From the NCBI RefSeq assembly GCF_964204645.1, contig NC_134025.1:21174001-21238000 (forward strand): DNA of 64,000 bases, given 5' to 3'. The notes beneath the pieces are model-generated. The model made no database searches. It was not told where the DNA came from and saw nothing but the letters and a program-made list of their open reading frames with translations. A program made the translations under genes and the position numbers. This document shows, one piece after another, positions 22,260-35,836 of the stretch. Positions within the stretch are counted from its first letter, which is position 1. Every line of letters starts with the position of its first letter. The stretch is from Tubulanus polymorphus. Taxonomy: Eukaryota; Nemertea; Palaeonemertea; Tubulaniformes; Tubulanidae.

Positions 22260-23934
22260 CTGAAAATACACAAAAAAGGAATGTTTCAGCATTTTGATGA
22301 GTGAATTATTGCCCATATATTTTCATCAGTAATGTATCTATTCATTTACTTATCCATCGTATCAGTTCGTACAGAAAGTAGAAAGATACAGGTTTATAGA
22401 ATAAAGAAATTGAAAGAAGAAAAAAATATTACAAATAAAACAGAAAAAAATGGATACTATATTCGTACAATCAATACAAAATGGCAGACAATTTCACCAA
22501 AAAAGCATTTACATTGTTATATCAGACATAGATATTTCACGATATTATCAATGTTACCGTCGTTCGATTCATAGATCTTAGTTCAAAGAAATCTCGAATA
22601 CGTGTGGCAGATTGTGAGACATCCTGTTTCTGAAATGACTGGGAACACGGTAATCTAATTATGTCGAATAAGGATAATTCGACATACTACAAAAGTATTA
22701 TTGCCACTTGGCTCTAAATTAGGATGCCGGACATACGTTGACAAGCGTGAACCGATATTTTCACTTTGGTCGCTGCCAGCATCTCGCAAATCGACCGTAC
22801 TCTCAGCTATCATCGAAATATAACGTCTAATCATTCCTTGCTAATAGGAACACGTGTTTTAGGCAGAATGCGCGATCAAAGAAACTAATATGCAATCAAC
22901 TGGACATTGTATATCGAACTGTTTTGACCCCTGTCAAGCAGTGTATACGAAAACACTTTTTTTTCGTTTGAGTGGACGAATGTTAGTTCTTCTTCGATAA
23001 GCTGTTTATCAGAGAGCTTTCATTGTTAAGCATATAGCCACGGGATACTTTCGTCAGATTTCATTCGTCCTGTCGAGAGAATAACTGGCATCTTATTCGA
23101 TTTTGTGATAACCGTTCGTGTTAGCTGTGGTCTACGCTGACATGGTATATGTAAACACTGGTGGTTTGAATGAAGTTTTGTATCCGATAAACACCCATCA
23201 TGGCCCCAAAATGTCCATCATTTAGAACCCGCGGTCGACAGAACATGACAGCAAACAGAAGATATGCACGCGCACTTGTCGAGACGTAACTGGAATATCG
23301 ATTCATTTACAGAAATGATGAATGAATATGATATAGCGAATCGGACGGACAATACGACGTCAGCGGCGGCGAATTCAAAGAAAATACCGAAAACGGATGA
23401 TCGAGGTTTATTTGGTATGAACGTAGTCGAATGTCTGAATCCGTAACTTGCCCCCAATTAGACCTTCATTAATGACGTATTTAGCAACCATCTGAATCCG
23501 AATCGGAATCGGAATCGACTTTTCGGTCACAAATGCCGATAACTTTTTCGGTCACAATTGCCGATAAAGATTACGGCAATTCTCCACTTACAGCCGTGCA
23601 AAATATATTTGCCAACGATCACCGCAATCGACATTGCCATGCGACTTGTCCACTTTACTCATAAAGATGTGAGCGATTCGAAATTTCCGTCGACAATCAA
23701 ATTTTGCAGCCGACAATTTGTGGCCTGTCAAGGCCGGGTCGCACTCATACGGTGAATCAAATCATTGATGACGACGACACAAAAATCTCTTTTAGTACTC
23801 GTGCGATAAAATTATTCGCTTTGCGAAAGGTGTTTCAAAGTGAACATATCCTTAAAGTTCAATCGCCACGATGAATAGTAATTGAAAATCTTAGTATTTT
23901 ACGTAAACAAAATGTAAGCATTGTCTGACAGAAA

Positions 23935-24190
23935 CAGGTGCGGATCCAGGATTTTTTCCCGGAGGGGGTTCATAGAGAATGCTTATCTTAAATCGCCGAT
24001 TAAAATATCTGATAGGGGGCCTATACGGCATATTGTTTGGCCAAACGATAGATGATATGGTACCGATTATGTAGTTACTATTTGCCCGCCTTGTCTTTAG
24101 CGCATTCCTTCAAGATTACGATTAATAACTATTTTTGGTAGCTGAGCAGGGGGGGTCACGACCCCCGAAATCCCTCTGGATCTGCGCCTG
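23935..24190. mobile_element. hAT-like MITE
   Basis: The ends are inverted repeats: CAGGTGCGGATCCAGG on the left, and CTCTGGATCTGCGCCTG on the right. AGAAA lies on both flanks as a possible target-site duplication. The internal GGGGGTCACGACCCCC is a small palindrome. A related, larger element lies at 49153-49716. There is no coding capacity. Confidence 0.75.
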
Positions 24191-24202
24191 AGAAATAAGA
24201 TT

Positions 24203-24247
24203 AATAGCCTATATAGTATGGTAGCCTATAGTCTAATAGCCTATGCT
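24203..24247 (+). repeat. Short degenerate tandem TAGCCTAT repeat
   Basis: TAGCCTAT recurs three times within 45 bp just beyond the MITE at 23.9 kb. Confidence 0.5.
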
Positions 24248-27200
24248 AGGAAGAGCCGATAAAGTCACCCGTTACAACTTTGAAATGAACCGAAAGCAAC
24301 ATAGACATCCTATATCTAGTGCTAAGATATCAGTGATTCCAGTAAGATTACAGCACAAGTAGTCGTTTATAGAAATTCATATAGAAAAAATCAAGATGCA
24401 ACTGAAAATGATTATATAATTATAGTAACGAAAGTCTTCGAGTAGCAGTAGTTTATTGATTTTATGGATAGAAAGAACGTTTCCACACGCCTCGTCGATA
24501 CTTATTTGAGCCATTCTCGTAATAAAAAAATATTCTATTACGAAATTACTTCTGATTTCTTTAAGAGAAGATTTAAAAGACTGTTAAGTTTGAAATGTGA
24601 GAAAACCATAAACTCTTATCAATGCAGAATGTTATCGAATGAGACCATCTGCGTTATATCGGTCTGTCAGAATATATTAGAATCGTCTGCCCTCGTCGGC
24701 TTGTGCCAATATAACATGTTTGACTATCCTGTTGAAATAGGTTTCTTCGACGTATAAATCATGAAATAGCTTGTTCACTTCATGGCAAACAAGAGATGAC
24801 AAGCTTTTCTTAGTGCGTAAAGTTAACGTTGTCTAAAATGACGGATTCCCATTACGCTAAGTAAGTGGTCAAATACTGGAGTATACGCTGATATCATTTG
24901 CGACGATAACTTCATAAATCAAGAGAAATTCCAGAATCCTAGTCCGATATAATATATCTGTTGTCCAGTTTGAAAAGGACTCGGTGGCCACCTTTTTGTC
25001 GGCCTTGATCGATCTGTAATCCAATAGCTGTGTATTTTAGCTGAACCCTCGACGACGGAATGAGCTAACGACACCGTAATTGCCCGAACGCGATATTTCT
25101 ATCCACTCATCCGGAGGGCTCCGATATTATCCGTACGATTATAGTCGGTAAATTACAAAAATACACTAGTTCCCACTGGTCATCCGCTTTCGGAGAATTA
25201 CGTCCTCGTTAACAAATAAAGCTGAACTCTATCTGAGTATATTACGCAGTTTTGCCATTAACGCAGCGAAAGGCCGTCTTACTTTATAGACGTTGGCATG
25301 GCGTAGATCCCGGGAGAAAAAGTGAAAATTGTTTACAATGAACTTTGTCATGAGGTGGTTCAGGGATATGGTCTTCATTTAGTTATTCAATCAGTGATCT
25401 AATCGTCACCGCCAAGCTTTTTATATGGAATAATGCTGAATTAACCGATCGTAAAACTAAACCTGAGGAAGGGTTCACCCTTGTTTAACGCCAGATCGAA
25501 ACTCTTAGTAATTCGATGCACGAAAGATCTATTTTCTTAGAAATTAATTCAGATTTTATTTCATGAAGTAGAAATTTCAATTTCGATCATTCGTCTCGTT
25601 TGGAAAGCTTGATTAGCTTTCGAACCTTATCAAAAGTGGAAAAATGTTCTATTCAATCAGAATAACGTTATCATTACTTTTTTTCTGCATCTGATGCTTG
25701 TTACGTTGGCTGGTGTATTTTTCATATAATCTTTGACTTGTGTGTCGGCGTGATGCGGATTAATTGATACCCGTTGGCGGTAATGCAACATTTTCTAGAT
25801 GCAGATTTCATCGCGACTTGAAGGATAAGTATGATGAATCGGTTATAGGAATTTTCTGATAATTTATCATTATACTCGGTTACGCGTCTCTTTTTAAATA
25901 CGTCGAGAATACTGTTGCAGATTGGCCTTTTCAGATATCTATACGGTGGCGCCGTAATAACGTTTTACTAAATATCATTCGAACCATGGGGGCCGATTAA
26001 TTTTAATTAGTGTTTTACAAATGGAATTACAGTGTTACACCGCGGTATCTGAACAATTCGAGCAAATGTCCCGTCCCTCGGGGTCAGTTTAATGAAAACG
26101 CGTAAGCTTAAAATGGTTGAGTTTGAATTGTTGCCAATAGCAATTAGACTAAAAAGTTGAGTTCGTCGTAAAAATTCGTTGTGAGGTAACCACTGGATAT
26201 AGAAGCCAATAGTGACAATTAAGATGTTTTGACCATATTTTGACTTCAAAATGGGATAATGTGTGAATACCATACATAGACAAAGAATCCACGAAGCAGA
26301 GTTGTTAATGGCAAAACCAACACTGACAATTAAACACCGTTTTTCATCACAGTGCTCAACCTTGTCATCTTTCATTCAGTTCAGTATAATGTTAATATTC
26401 ACCGACCAGATTTACGGGATAAATAGATTTATCGTCGGGAGAATATTTCCAAAAGTTCGTACGCAACACGCTCAAAATGACCTCCATATCCTGGAGACAG
26501 ATATAAACTCGTGCTCCGAAACAGCCCGACTCCTGCGATGCCGGGAATGTCAACGCGTATGGTACCGGGGTAACAACCAGAATAGCATCTCGAAGATGTA
26601 AATTATGTCTCAGATAAATAACATTTTAGTGACTGGAAAATTACATAAAAGCGGCAAATATTATGAAATTGAAGCAATTTAATAGCGAAGAACTCGTTTG
26701 AACTCTTACAAATGAAAAATAATTGGTTCTTCCGGTAATTTGAAAATCTTTGCCTCACATTTTAACGGCAAACGTATCATTTTGTCTTCGGTTGAAATCC
26801 GTGAAACTGTTTGAAAGTGTGCTTATAAACGTTATCAATCAGAAGCACATCCCGATTAACTAGATGCCAAACGATAATCACAAGTATCAACAACAATTAT
26901 GTAAAAAATCATTTTGTCGGTCGGAAGATGTTGTATCAATCAGGATATATCAAGAACACGATAAATAATAACGAATGATATGTTCATGTTATTGGTGTTA
27001 CCGATGAATGTCATCTTCGACGTATTCGTACACACTTGAGAATTCCAGATATACGGTACATGTATTCGTTATACGTGGACTCTATACTGTAAGCGGGCCA
27101 GATTCAATGAAAATCTGGATTAGGCTGATAAATCAGTAAATAACACTTTATTCAATATAGACGTGCCAGGTATATTGATTTGTATAAAATGTTTGTAAGA

Positions 27201-27590
27201 TTTTAACATTGTCTTTTCGTGATTATAAGGCTTCATTCGTCTGTTTACGTTTGTGCGACGTAGCATGTGAGTGATGCGGATACTTTTCTTAATGACACGG
27301 CCTGGAAATACTGATTCAGTCTCTCCGTGTAGACCCATCATTTTGCTACATTTTTCTTCCTTGCCATAGATTATGATAGCATCTAATAATGTAATATTCT
27401 AGTGGCAATGAATTTCTATTTCTATTTCTGTACGGATACTGAGACGAATGTCGCACGCGAGGATGTGCTGGCGTGAATGAAGCATCTGCTTCATAGGCCT
27501 CATGAATCGTATACCCGAGGTAAAAAAAAGTATTTGTCCTTGAAATATTTCAATTTCTCCCCATATGTCAGGATTTATGGTGGCTGATAA

Positions 27591-27865
27591 GGGTCATCCC
27601 GTAAAATTCCTGGTATGCAAATGAGGGCGCCGGAACGCCAAAACGAAAAGTAGCGTCAAATTTGCCAAAACACATTTTTAGAGAAAATTCTACATTTTAC
27701 GTTGTTTCGGCGGGGTCGCCAAAACGGAATTCCGAAATTGAAAACCGAAAATTCTTTGCTTTGGTGCCAAAACAAAACGGACTTTTAAGAAGAAGTTCAA
27801 CGTTATTTTTCGTTCTGGCGTTCTGGCGCTCTAATTTGCATACCGGGAATTTTACGCGATGGCCC
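27591..27865. mobile_element. Harbinger-like MITE with long inverted ends
   Basis: The two ends are inverted for about 65 bp. The left starts GGGTCATCCCGTAAAATTCC and the right, reversed, reads GGGCCATCGCGTAAAATTCC, each followed by GGTATGCAAAT and an AACGCCA block. TAA precedes and TTA follows the element, fitting the three-base TWA target of PIF/Harbinger elements with one change. It is 275 bp and non-coding. Confidence 0.8.
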
Positions 27866-28577
27866 TTACCAACTACCATAGGAATTTGATAAAGGCAATA
27901 AATTAAAACAACAGCTCAGTCACAAGAAAGCGTGGACGTAGTCACGTTAAAAGGGATATAAATTCACCATTAAAAGGATGAAAAGCGAATACGTGCTAGA
28001 TTAGCCATTCCTGTATATGTATGTATGTATTATCCATCTTGCTGAACGAGTATAAATTCTTGAAGTGGATGATATATAAGCCTGTTAAGTTGCAATGTAG
28101 GATTTATTTAAAGCTGATGATATATTTACCGAAATAATCCCAGCTTACTTCATGGATTTCCGATATATACCCGAAACATTTGAAATTGCCGGGATTATTT
28201 TATTTCATGTGTATATATATATGTTAAAATCGTGAACATAGAAAATTGGACTATTATGCGTGAATTTATAATGAATATCATTCCTCTCAACATTGCGTAA
28301 TACAACCGGCTCACTCACGGAAAATGTCTGAGACATGCAATCAAATCGGGTGAAAATAGGCTTCTCTACGCTATACTAGTGCCACAAGTACCGAGGTAAT
28401 TTGTCACGCAGAATCAAGAAGGACCCATCGAAAACAACTGCGGCGAAGTTCGTCGCGTTAGTTTAAAGAAATGAATATGTCGCCGGTATTTTCTCGAGTC
28501 GATAACGCCGTAGTTCTGTTGGCATTATTTGATCAGGTTCTTCAGGGTCGAAAATGCCTGCATTCGGCCCGAGGGTA

Positions 28578-28600
28578 CCGCCGCCGCCGCCGCCGCCGCG
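28578..28600 (+). repeat. CCG trinucleotide run
   Basis: Seven CCG units in a row. The minus-strand poly-Gly reading is not supported as a gene. Confidence 0.9.
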
Positions 28601-31600
28601 ACTGTAACCACGGGATAAATACAACCGATCGATAAATTCAGCCGACACAAAAGAACGCCGGGAAATCATATAACAGGGAATAGATTATTCAAAAAATTCT
28701 TAATTGAAGTCGCATGCAATGTTGCTGGCCTGAATAACGCGCAGCCGCCGTGAATAGAACAGACTTCGGTCACATGGAAACCCGACAACTCGAATGAACA
28801 CGTCGCGATAGTTGATTCAATTCCGTTCCTTAGTTACCCGGATGTTAGTCACGAGGCCTTCCCGCTAAATCACACCAACGTTTCCTGGTGTTTAGCCCTC
28901 GATAATTTAGCTCATATCGTACGCTGTAATGGCGGTAATTTGTCTAATATATGGTTTCCTAGAGGGCTTTAAATCGCCACGAGTTGTCAGAAAATCCGCG
29001 TCAGCGTGAATGGCAACATTGGTAAAATGCCGACTTGATTGTGCTTTTGTTACAGCGGCGGCGCTCGATAACCTATAAATTCCAACTTCTGATTCTCAAA
29101 CGGTTACAATTTATGTTACAATATTGAGTAAATAAATTCCCAAGTCTGCAGTTACACTCGCCGTAAACAACCACAGATACTCAACGTCAAATTTCAGAAA
29201 GATACCCACTCAATGCCTAGAGTGTTGGGAGATTTATCATCCAGACCGGGGATCCGAGGAAAATACCATCAACAAACTATCACGATTTCTAAGCCAGCTT
29301 GGCACTTATTGGCGATTTCGGATTTGAATGGCTCCGCTGTCGTCAGAATGTATATACAATCTCGGAAGACAGTAAGATGAAGATAAAACCAAGACACACG
29401 TTCCAATTTGTTACGATCTTCCGATAATTCTTCGCTATTTTGAACAGTGACAAAACCGGCCGTCGGTACTAGTGACCGCGGACGTACATAAACTATTGTA
29501 CACTCTATATATATTATACGTCCATGCGATGACCAAATCAATTTGGTACATTGCGGAGTATACCTGCGTCGGGGCCTGATTGATCTAATTACGAAACCCC
29601 GACGAAAAACGTCACGTTGCAATTGTTACGGACTAATGATGTTTACCAGTATAGTTATATATATATCTATATATATGTATATATTTTTTTTTCGGTTTTG
29701 TGTTATTCTCAGCGTGTTTGCGTGTGATGAATTATTGTGTGTTCAGAACAGGTTGTGTGCCTCCTATAGTACACAAGTCGAGCCAGAAAAGCCTTTTTTT
29801 CGAGGGAATCTGCGGTGATGCCATCTTCAAATTGTATATACGCATTAAAGTGTTTGATATTGTTTATTGAGTCAAAGTTTTACATAACCTACATGAGAAA
29901 ATAAGTAGACTCAACATTAATATGGTGATAACATAATAATTTGCATATTGCTTACGGTAATTTGAGTTTTGTTCTATCACTAGCGATTTTTTAATATCTC
30001 AAGGAGCAACTTGCGATGTGAAAATGCTTTAGTTAGAAAAGTTGCAACACGTTTTGTCATAGCACCCGAGTTCACTAAAAGTAAATTGATAAATGGTGTG
30101 TATAATAGTGTGTTGCATGTTGGAAATCTTCTCAATGCAGTTGAGCTGTCCAGCCGGAAACGCTATTAATATCTTATCAAATTTCTCAGGCTGCCCAAAG
30201 ATATCGACATCGGGTCAAGCTATCGCGCTGACAATTAAACGAGGATAGACGATATGGATTATTTCGAAGCCGTTCGCTGTCGTGCGATGTGTGCGACATT
30301 AATACTCGGTACACGTCGTAGATCGGGAAAGTATCCTCGGGGACATATTGAACATGTTTATATAGGCTCACGCGAAACCGCGTTCTTGCGTCGTTAGCTT
30401 CGGCGATGAATCGGGTGGAATTTATTGCTAGGTGTTACAACAAGTACTAATTCCGCATCTAAAAGACGGAAGCGTCACCAACAGTGTTCCCTTGTTTCTC
30501 GTTAGTGGCGACGGCCATAAAACAAGTCGCCGAACGAGGGAGAAAAAATGACGAAAAGACTGGCGAAAACAAGACGTGTATATGTGCTGTAGAACGTCTG
30601 TTACAAACTGTCAATTAACACGAATAGTAGCGTTTATTTGATTTGCACGAGACGATGCTCTTGACGGCCATTGCCGATGCACTGAACGTTTCGATTTATT
30701 CCCATTAATTAGCGAGACAATTATCCACAGGAATACATCATTACCATTTCTGGAAGAGACCGGCCTCGATAATCATTACTTACTAAGAGGGCAATTTTAC
30801 GTAATGAATCCAAAACCAGCCGTTTCTACGTATATGTCTGGATATATTTAAAAAAAAGAAAATACGGTAATTTTGCAGCTCTCATTTTACTCAATCGAAG
30901 AGAAACCAGATTGAATAAAATTCTTGTTAACTCCGAGTATCTGAATCATATTACGATTCTCTTTTGTTCACCAGAAATTATATAATCTTGATATTCATAA
31001 AGATCGGCCTTTTTCGACGGAAATATCCATCAAAAATGAATTAATTCATTAATGAAATAATCAAAATTAGACACGTTGAAATATTGAAGTTGAACGTACA
31101 TCCAAAAGACACACTTCATGGCGAACAAATTAGATCCATCGACGTTGTTAGACGTTGTTTATTACGCCAAGAGCGTGACCTTCTGACCATCGATTATGAT
31201 ATTTTCTGTTTTCTCAAATGCATTTGCAGAGACCTATACTGAACCTTAATTTCTTCTTATTTCGCCTAACTGCAGAGATTTTTCTTTCGCGAGGAAAAGC
31301 TCATTCGAGCACGCGTGTTAGTAAATATATACCTAATCATAATACGCGTAGATCTGAAGAAGTATATAGATGATTGCCATCGGTCGAGGTTTACATGATA
31401 TATGCGACGGAAAGTGCCGACGACAATTACTGCGCGCCTAGTCCTTTCTCGGTAAATAATAGACCCTAATTATTCTCATACCGGGGTCTTTTTCATGCAC
31501 CGAATGTATCTTGCAAATAGGAAGAAAAATGATTCGTAATATTCCAGTGTTCTTTATGTGAATATGAATATAAATACTTTATTCTCTCTATGTCGTGTAT

Positions 31601-32490
31601 TATACATATCTTCTTTATCTAAAGAAAATGCGCAACTGAAACGATAAACCTATCATTAACAGTTGAAATGACGTACGTACACGATGTTGTATCACGTAAT
31701 CTATTTCCGCGGAATTCTTTTTAAAACTTGCCAATACTATACATCTTACGCGGCCGATAACAAATAGTTTAGTGATATTATGTTTCGTCGATAGCGATAT
31801 TGCTTAGACGAGATGACCATATCAACTTGGTCGAGATGATATACAATTTCCATATAAGACGAATTACGTAAAAAGCCCGGGCATTGAGTAAGTACAGAAA
31901 AAAAGACGAACAGTTCTGTTGTAAGAAATATATTGAGAAACGTTTACTCGGCTATATTCTTCTTCTTTGAGTTATTGTTTTTCACGTACCATATCAACTG
32001 TGTATCTCTATATATCTAAGTAAATCTCTATGTATTAATCTTTACTTGATTTTTAGTTTCATTTAAATGGTCATTTGTGTATTTCTCTTCCATTCTAAAC
32101 ATTTATATCCAAGTTCAAATTCTATGTTCAAAATGGGAGACACGGCTGCTTGCAGATATTTGATATGTGTGAGATTGTATCCGAGATTGTGTTGAGACAC
32201 ACAATTCTTGAAGGGAATTAGACGAATAACACGAAATATGAGACTATTTAAAATCTGCCTAATTAAAAAATCGATACAATACAAGCATACAAAATGTTAC
32301 ATTAGAAGTTGAATATTTGATACGATAGTTATTGGTTTCCGACCGATATACTGTGAGCTAAAATAGTACCGGAATCTTGGGAATATCCTATTCATGAATG
32401 AAGCAGCCATCTCCACAACGCCAGTCATGACTTTGAATTTAAACGTTCGTTGCCCGGCCGCATCTATGCGATTCATCGTCATCGCATAAT

Positions 32491-32919
32491 TCTTGACGCC
32501 GTAAAAATCGTTGCAATAACGTTTCATAACTAGTATGCGTTAATTAAGAGGTTTGAGTCGATGTGCACTACGTCATCAATATTGACGTTTCAAAACAATC
32601 ACAGCTGTAAATCTTGGCCTTTATCTCCATAAACAAATATAATTCATAACTCTTATTTCATTCTTTGATTATTTTTGAGAGGATGTTCACTACGAAATCA
32701 ATATATCGGGGCTAGACTGGTTGCCGGTCAAGACAATTCAATTATCGATATATTCAAATCCAAATAACTTTATTGATCCTTGATATTATCTAATCTATAT
32801 AAGATTATTATTTATTGTATTAATTATTACTTATCAATTATTATCTATTACTAATATTTAGCCGTATTTAGTGTTATTTTTCAAGGCGTCAATAAACTTT
32901 TAAGTTAGTTTTCTCGTTT
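32491..32919 (+). repeat. 420-bp dispersed repeat, copy B
   Basis: It starts TTGACGCCGTAAAAATCG, has TATATCGGGGCTAGACTGG in the middle, and ends AATAAACTTTTAAGTTAG with TTTTCTCGTTT. It is full length against the other copies. Confidence 0.9.
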
Positions 32920-33296
32920 CGTAAACAGGAGGGCCGGCATCCGGAGCCGATCTCATCACATCATCGCTTGATCATAGCAAATCTAACATGATTAATATCT
33001 TTGCATGCGGTGATTTTACTGCGCAGAAAAAAGCCTATTTAGATGTGCGGGCTACGCTGCGGATATGCTAAACAAAAATTATCACGAGCCAACCACGATA
33101 CAAGATGAAGTGGACTAGATATAGAGCGATCGTATGGTCAGTCATGTGACCGAATCCAACCGCAGGTGATTAACCAAAAGTCGTTTTTAGGTGTGCGTTG
33201 ATATGATTTTGCCCGCCGCGTCGGTTCATCGAATGCAATCAAAAGATGATTCGGCGATCGCAAAGGTGTGATCCGGGCTTGGGAAAATAGTATAGA

Positions 33297-33602
33297 GAGA
33301 ATCCCACAATGATAACGTACAAATAAAGTTCGAAAATGTTTCCTTGGTCAATTAGTTTATTCGACGTTTCGACTATATTCTAATAGTCATCTTAAAGAGT
33401 ACCGTATTCCTCAGGAACCAAAGTTAACTCATTGAAATTGAACTTATTCTAACTCAGAGCTAACTCTTACTCACGACTATGGAACCGGATCCAGTATTCC
33501 TGAAGATGACTATTTGAATACAATCGAAACGTCGAAACTACTACAGCTCAATGAAACATTTTCGGACTTTATTCGTTCATTATTACTGTGGGATTCTCTT
33601 CA
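33297..33602. mobile_element. Foldback element with arms of about 100 bp
   Basis: The left arm (33297-33393) and right arm (33500-33602) are inverted copies. Both contain GAGAATCCCACA, AATAAAGT.CGAAAATGTTTC and TTCGACGTTTCGA...ATAGTCATCTT. The loop (33414-33492) is itself related to the small element at 58618-58713. The right arm carries CTGAAGATGACT...ATCGAAACG, a hammerhead-like core. Confidence 0.8.
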
Positions 33603-34520
33603 TATCATCGTCGCAACACGGATATAGTGTTTTATGGACGGTTATTGAGACAATAATGTCGCATTGATTATCACCAGCCCGCGAGTAGAAAATATTCCGG
33701 ATTATAAAGAAAATCGATCCATTTCGAATGTTAGCTCGTTACCATTTGTATTAACATGAAACGAATTCTTGTAACTAAGCTCGCGTCTCTACCGGACAAA
33801 CATCGCGGGTAAATTGGGGGGAGAAAAGGTAATTATCTACACCCCGTATCGCGCGACGGTGTTCTTTCCGTGTTTCATGCGGCAACTTTTGAATAAAATC
33901 CGTATTGATTCGGAGTAATAATCAACTTGTCATTTACTGTCGGACAACTTCACGCGATCGATCTCTGTATAAACCCCAACCAAACCCCCGATACAATAGA
34001 TTACTTGCAATCCCGCATCTTGGTGGCTTTCTATCCGTAAGTTCATCGTAAACGTATTTGAACAGGAAATATTGAAAATGCTGTTCTGTCGTGTTTTTGC
34101 GCCAATATCTGCCAACGGTGAGATACGCGGCGCACACAATCACCGGTTACTAGTTGATGTGACGTAAAAATTCGAGTCACCTGACTGAACGATGAAACGT
34201 CTCTTCACGAACACCATTCGACATTTCTACCATTGCATCAGTTATTTTTGAACATTGTTAGATTATTCTGTCGCAATCTTATTCATAATTATGTTATGAA
34301 ATTAGTTTATTTAATTAATTATGGAGGCAACATTGTAGAGACATGTTTCTTTGTTACATTATTCCTATGTATATATATATATTCATACTTAATATCTGCC
34401 TGACACTGCCTGTGGTTGTGTGATCTTTGGTGACCGTTTGGACAGGTATCATCACAGTTTGTGATGAGTTTACAGTTTCTATGCCTATCCTAGCATGTCT
34501 GAGACAACCACTCAACCAGG

Positions 34521-34627
34521 GGCCGGTTTTATAGACTGGTAACATCTTTAACCCAGGGGCTAACTCAATTCATTTTCATTTGAGTTAACCCCCGGTTTAA
34601 AGATAATACCAGTCTATGGAACCGGCC
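34521..34627. mobile_element. Palindromic MITE
   Basis: A near-complete palindrome of about 107 bp. GGCCGGTTTTATAGACTGGT and the following TAACATCTTTAACC on the left are mirrored by GGTTTAAAGATAATACC and AGTCTATGGAACCGGCC on the right, around a loop of about 11 bases. It is non-coding. Confidence 0.8.
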
Positions 34628-35487
34628 ACAGGAGTATGAATATAGGGGCGGGTTCAGTTTAGGAGAGCTTAGTTGTAGATGTTAGTTTGGGATAGAAGGT
34701 CGGGGTCGGAGTCAGGCTCGACGGTCGGATTCGAAGCACATTTATCTATGGGCCGAATATAGTCGGACCTCGAAGAATCGTGCGTATATCGATAAAAGAG
34801 ATCACCTATCAATTGTGGAGTTAATATTTACTAACTATTCGGGAATGTTGGATGAAATCGTCGATACAACAGATCGGACGAGTAAGGAAGCAGAGCCAAT
34901 CACACTCACTCTCAATTACTTTCAATTAACTGTGTATTGAATTGTTATCGAATATTTTCTTCATTTTCGTCACGCGAATATCCCCTCCAAAAATAGACAT
35001 AACCGACTTGAATTTTGGAAAACGTCATTACCGAGGGGAAAGATTATACGAATATTTCGGAGAAGGACAACATTCTTACTCGAATGACGTGGCTTCCGTT
35101 TGTTAATTCAGTTCACTGGTTCAGTTTTCCACATTCAGTTCGGTTACCAACACACCACTCGTTTCAATTTTGCTGAAAGGTTGATGGTTATTCCATTTAC
35201 GTAGCACAGTAACTTCCATCGCAGCATATCGGGCTGAGCAAGTGGGGTGAAATTACCGGCCGTAAGATGTAGTGATTTCATTGTCGGAACTCCCGTTTGC
35301 GAATATCGGAGGAATAGACGCAAATGCGACGTGAAAGCACGAATGATAGATAAGTCGTTTGAAGGAAATCACATCGAGATGGCTAGTGGATCAAAGAATT
35401 TCCAGAACCTCTAAGCGAGACCATACTTAAGCACCGCTCTTTAACACGGCAATCTATCACTGGGGTGCCAGCTTGGAACTTTTATAT

Positions 35488-35836
35488 AGTAATCTAATAT
35501 ATATAGCGACCTTTTCTCTGTGACACAATGTTCAACGGCGCTTTCTATTAAATTTGTATTATCAACCTCAGTCATCTCTCCCTGGGGAGGAGTAACATCC
35601 GAGCAGCTGCTATGCATTCAGAAGTCCCAGAACCGATTTACTCCAGGGCCCGGTTTCACAAAAATCTAAAAATTTAAATCTAAAATCGATTTAAGGAATT
35701 TAATCTTTTTTTGTTAAACCGGGCCTCGGGTGGAGAGAGGAATAAGGATAAGTGTCTTACCCGTGGGCACTACTGTAACGGGATTCGAACACACGACCTA
35801 GCGTCAGACGAACGCACTAACCACTCGCCCACACTC
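35488..35836 (-). mobile_element. tRNA-derived SINE interrupted by a palindromic MITE
   Basis: On the minus strand the head reads GTGGGCGAGTGGTTAGTGCG (A box) and GTGTGTTCGAATCCCG (B box), and GTGGGC can pair with GCCCAC. The body follows, and the tail reads AAAGCGCCGTTGAACATTG and AAAAGGTCGCTATATATA, a tail type known from several animal SINE families. The body is split by the palindrome at 35646-35726. The long body argues against a functional tRNA gene. Confidence 0.7.
35646..35726. mobile_element. Palindromic MITE inserted in the SINE
   Basis: GGGCCCGGTTTCAC on the left is mirrored by GTTAAACCGGGCC on the right around an AT-rich centre of AAATCTAAAA-type repeats. Removing it joins the two halves of the SINE body, so it inserted later. 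Confidence 0.65.

Noticed and set aside
26007-26375. 122-codon minus-strand open frame with hydrophobic stretches
   Set aside because: The hydrophobic stretches do not form a recognised membrane protein and there is no splice or promoter support.
28463-28669. Poly-Gly protein on the minus strand
   Set aside because: It rests on a CCG trinucleotide run, with no family resemblance.
35760-35836. Functional tRNA gene on the minus strand
   Set aside because: A and B boxes are present, but the cloverleaf is imperfect and the sequence continues into a SINE body and tail.
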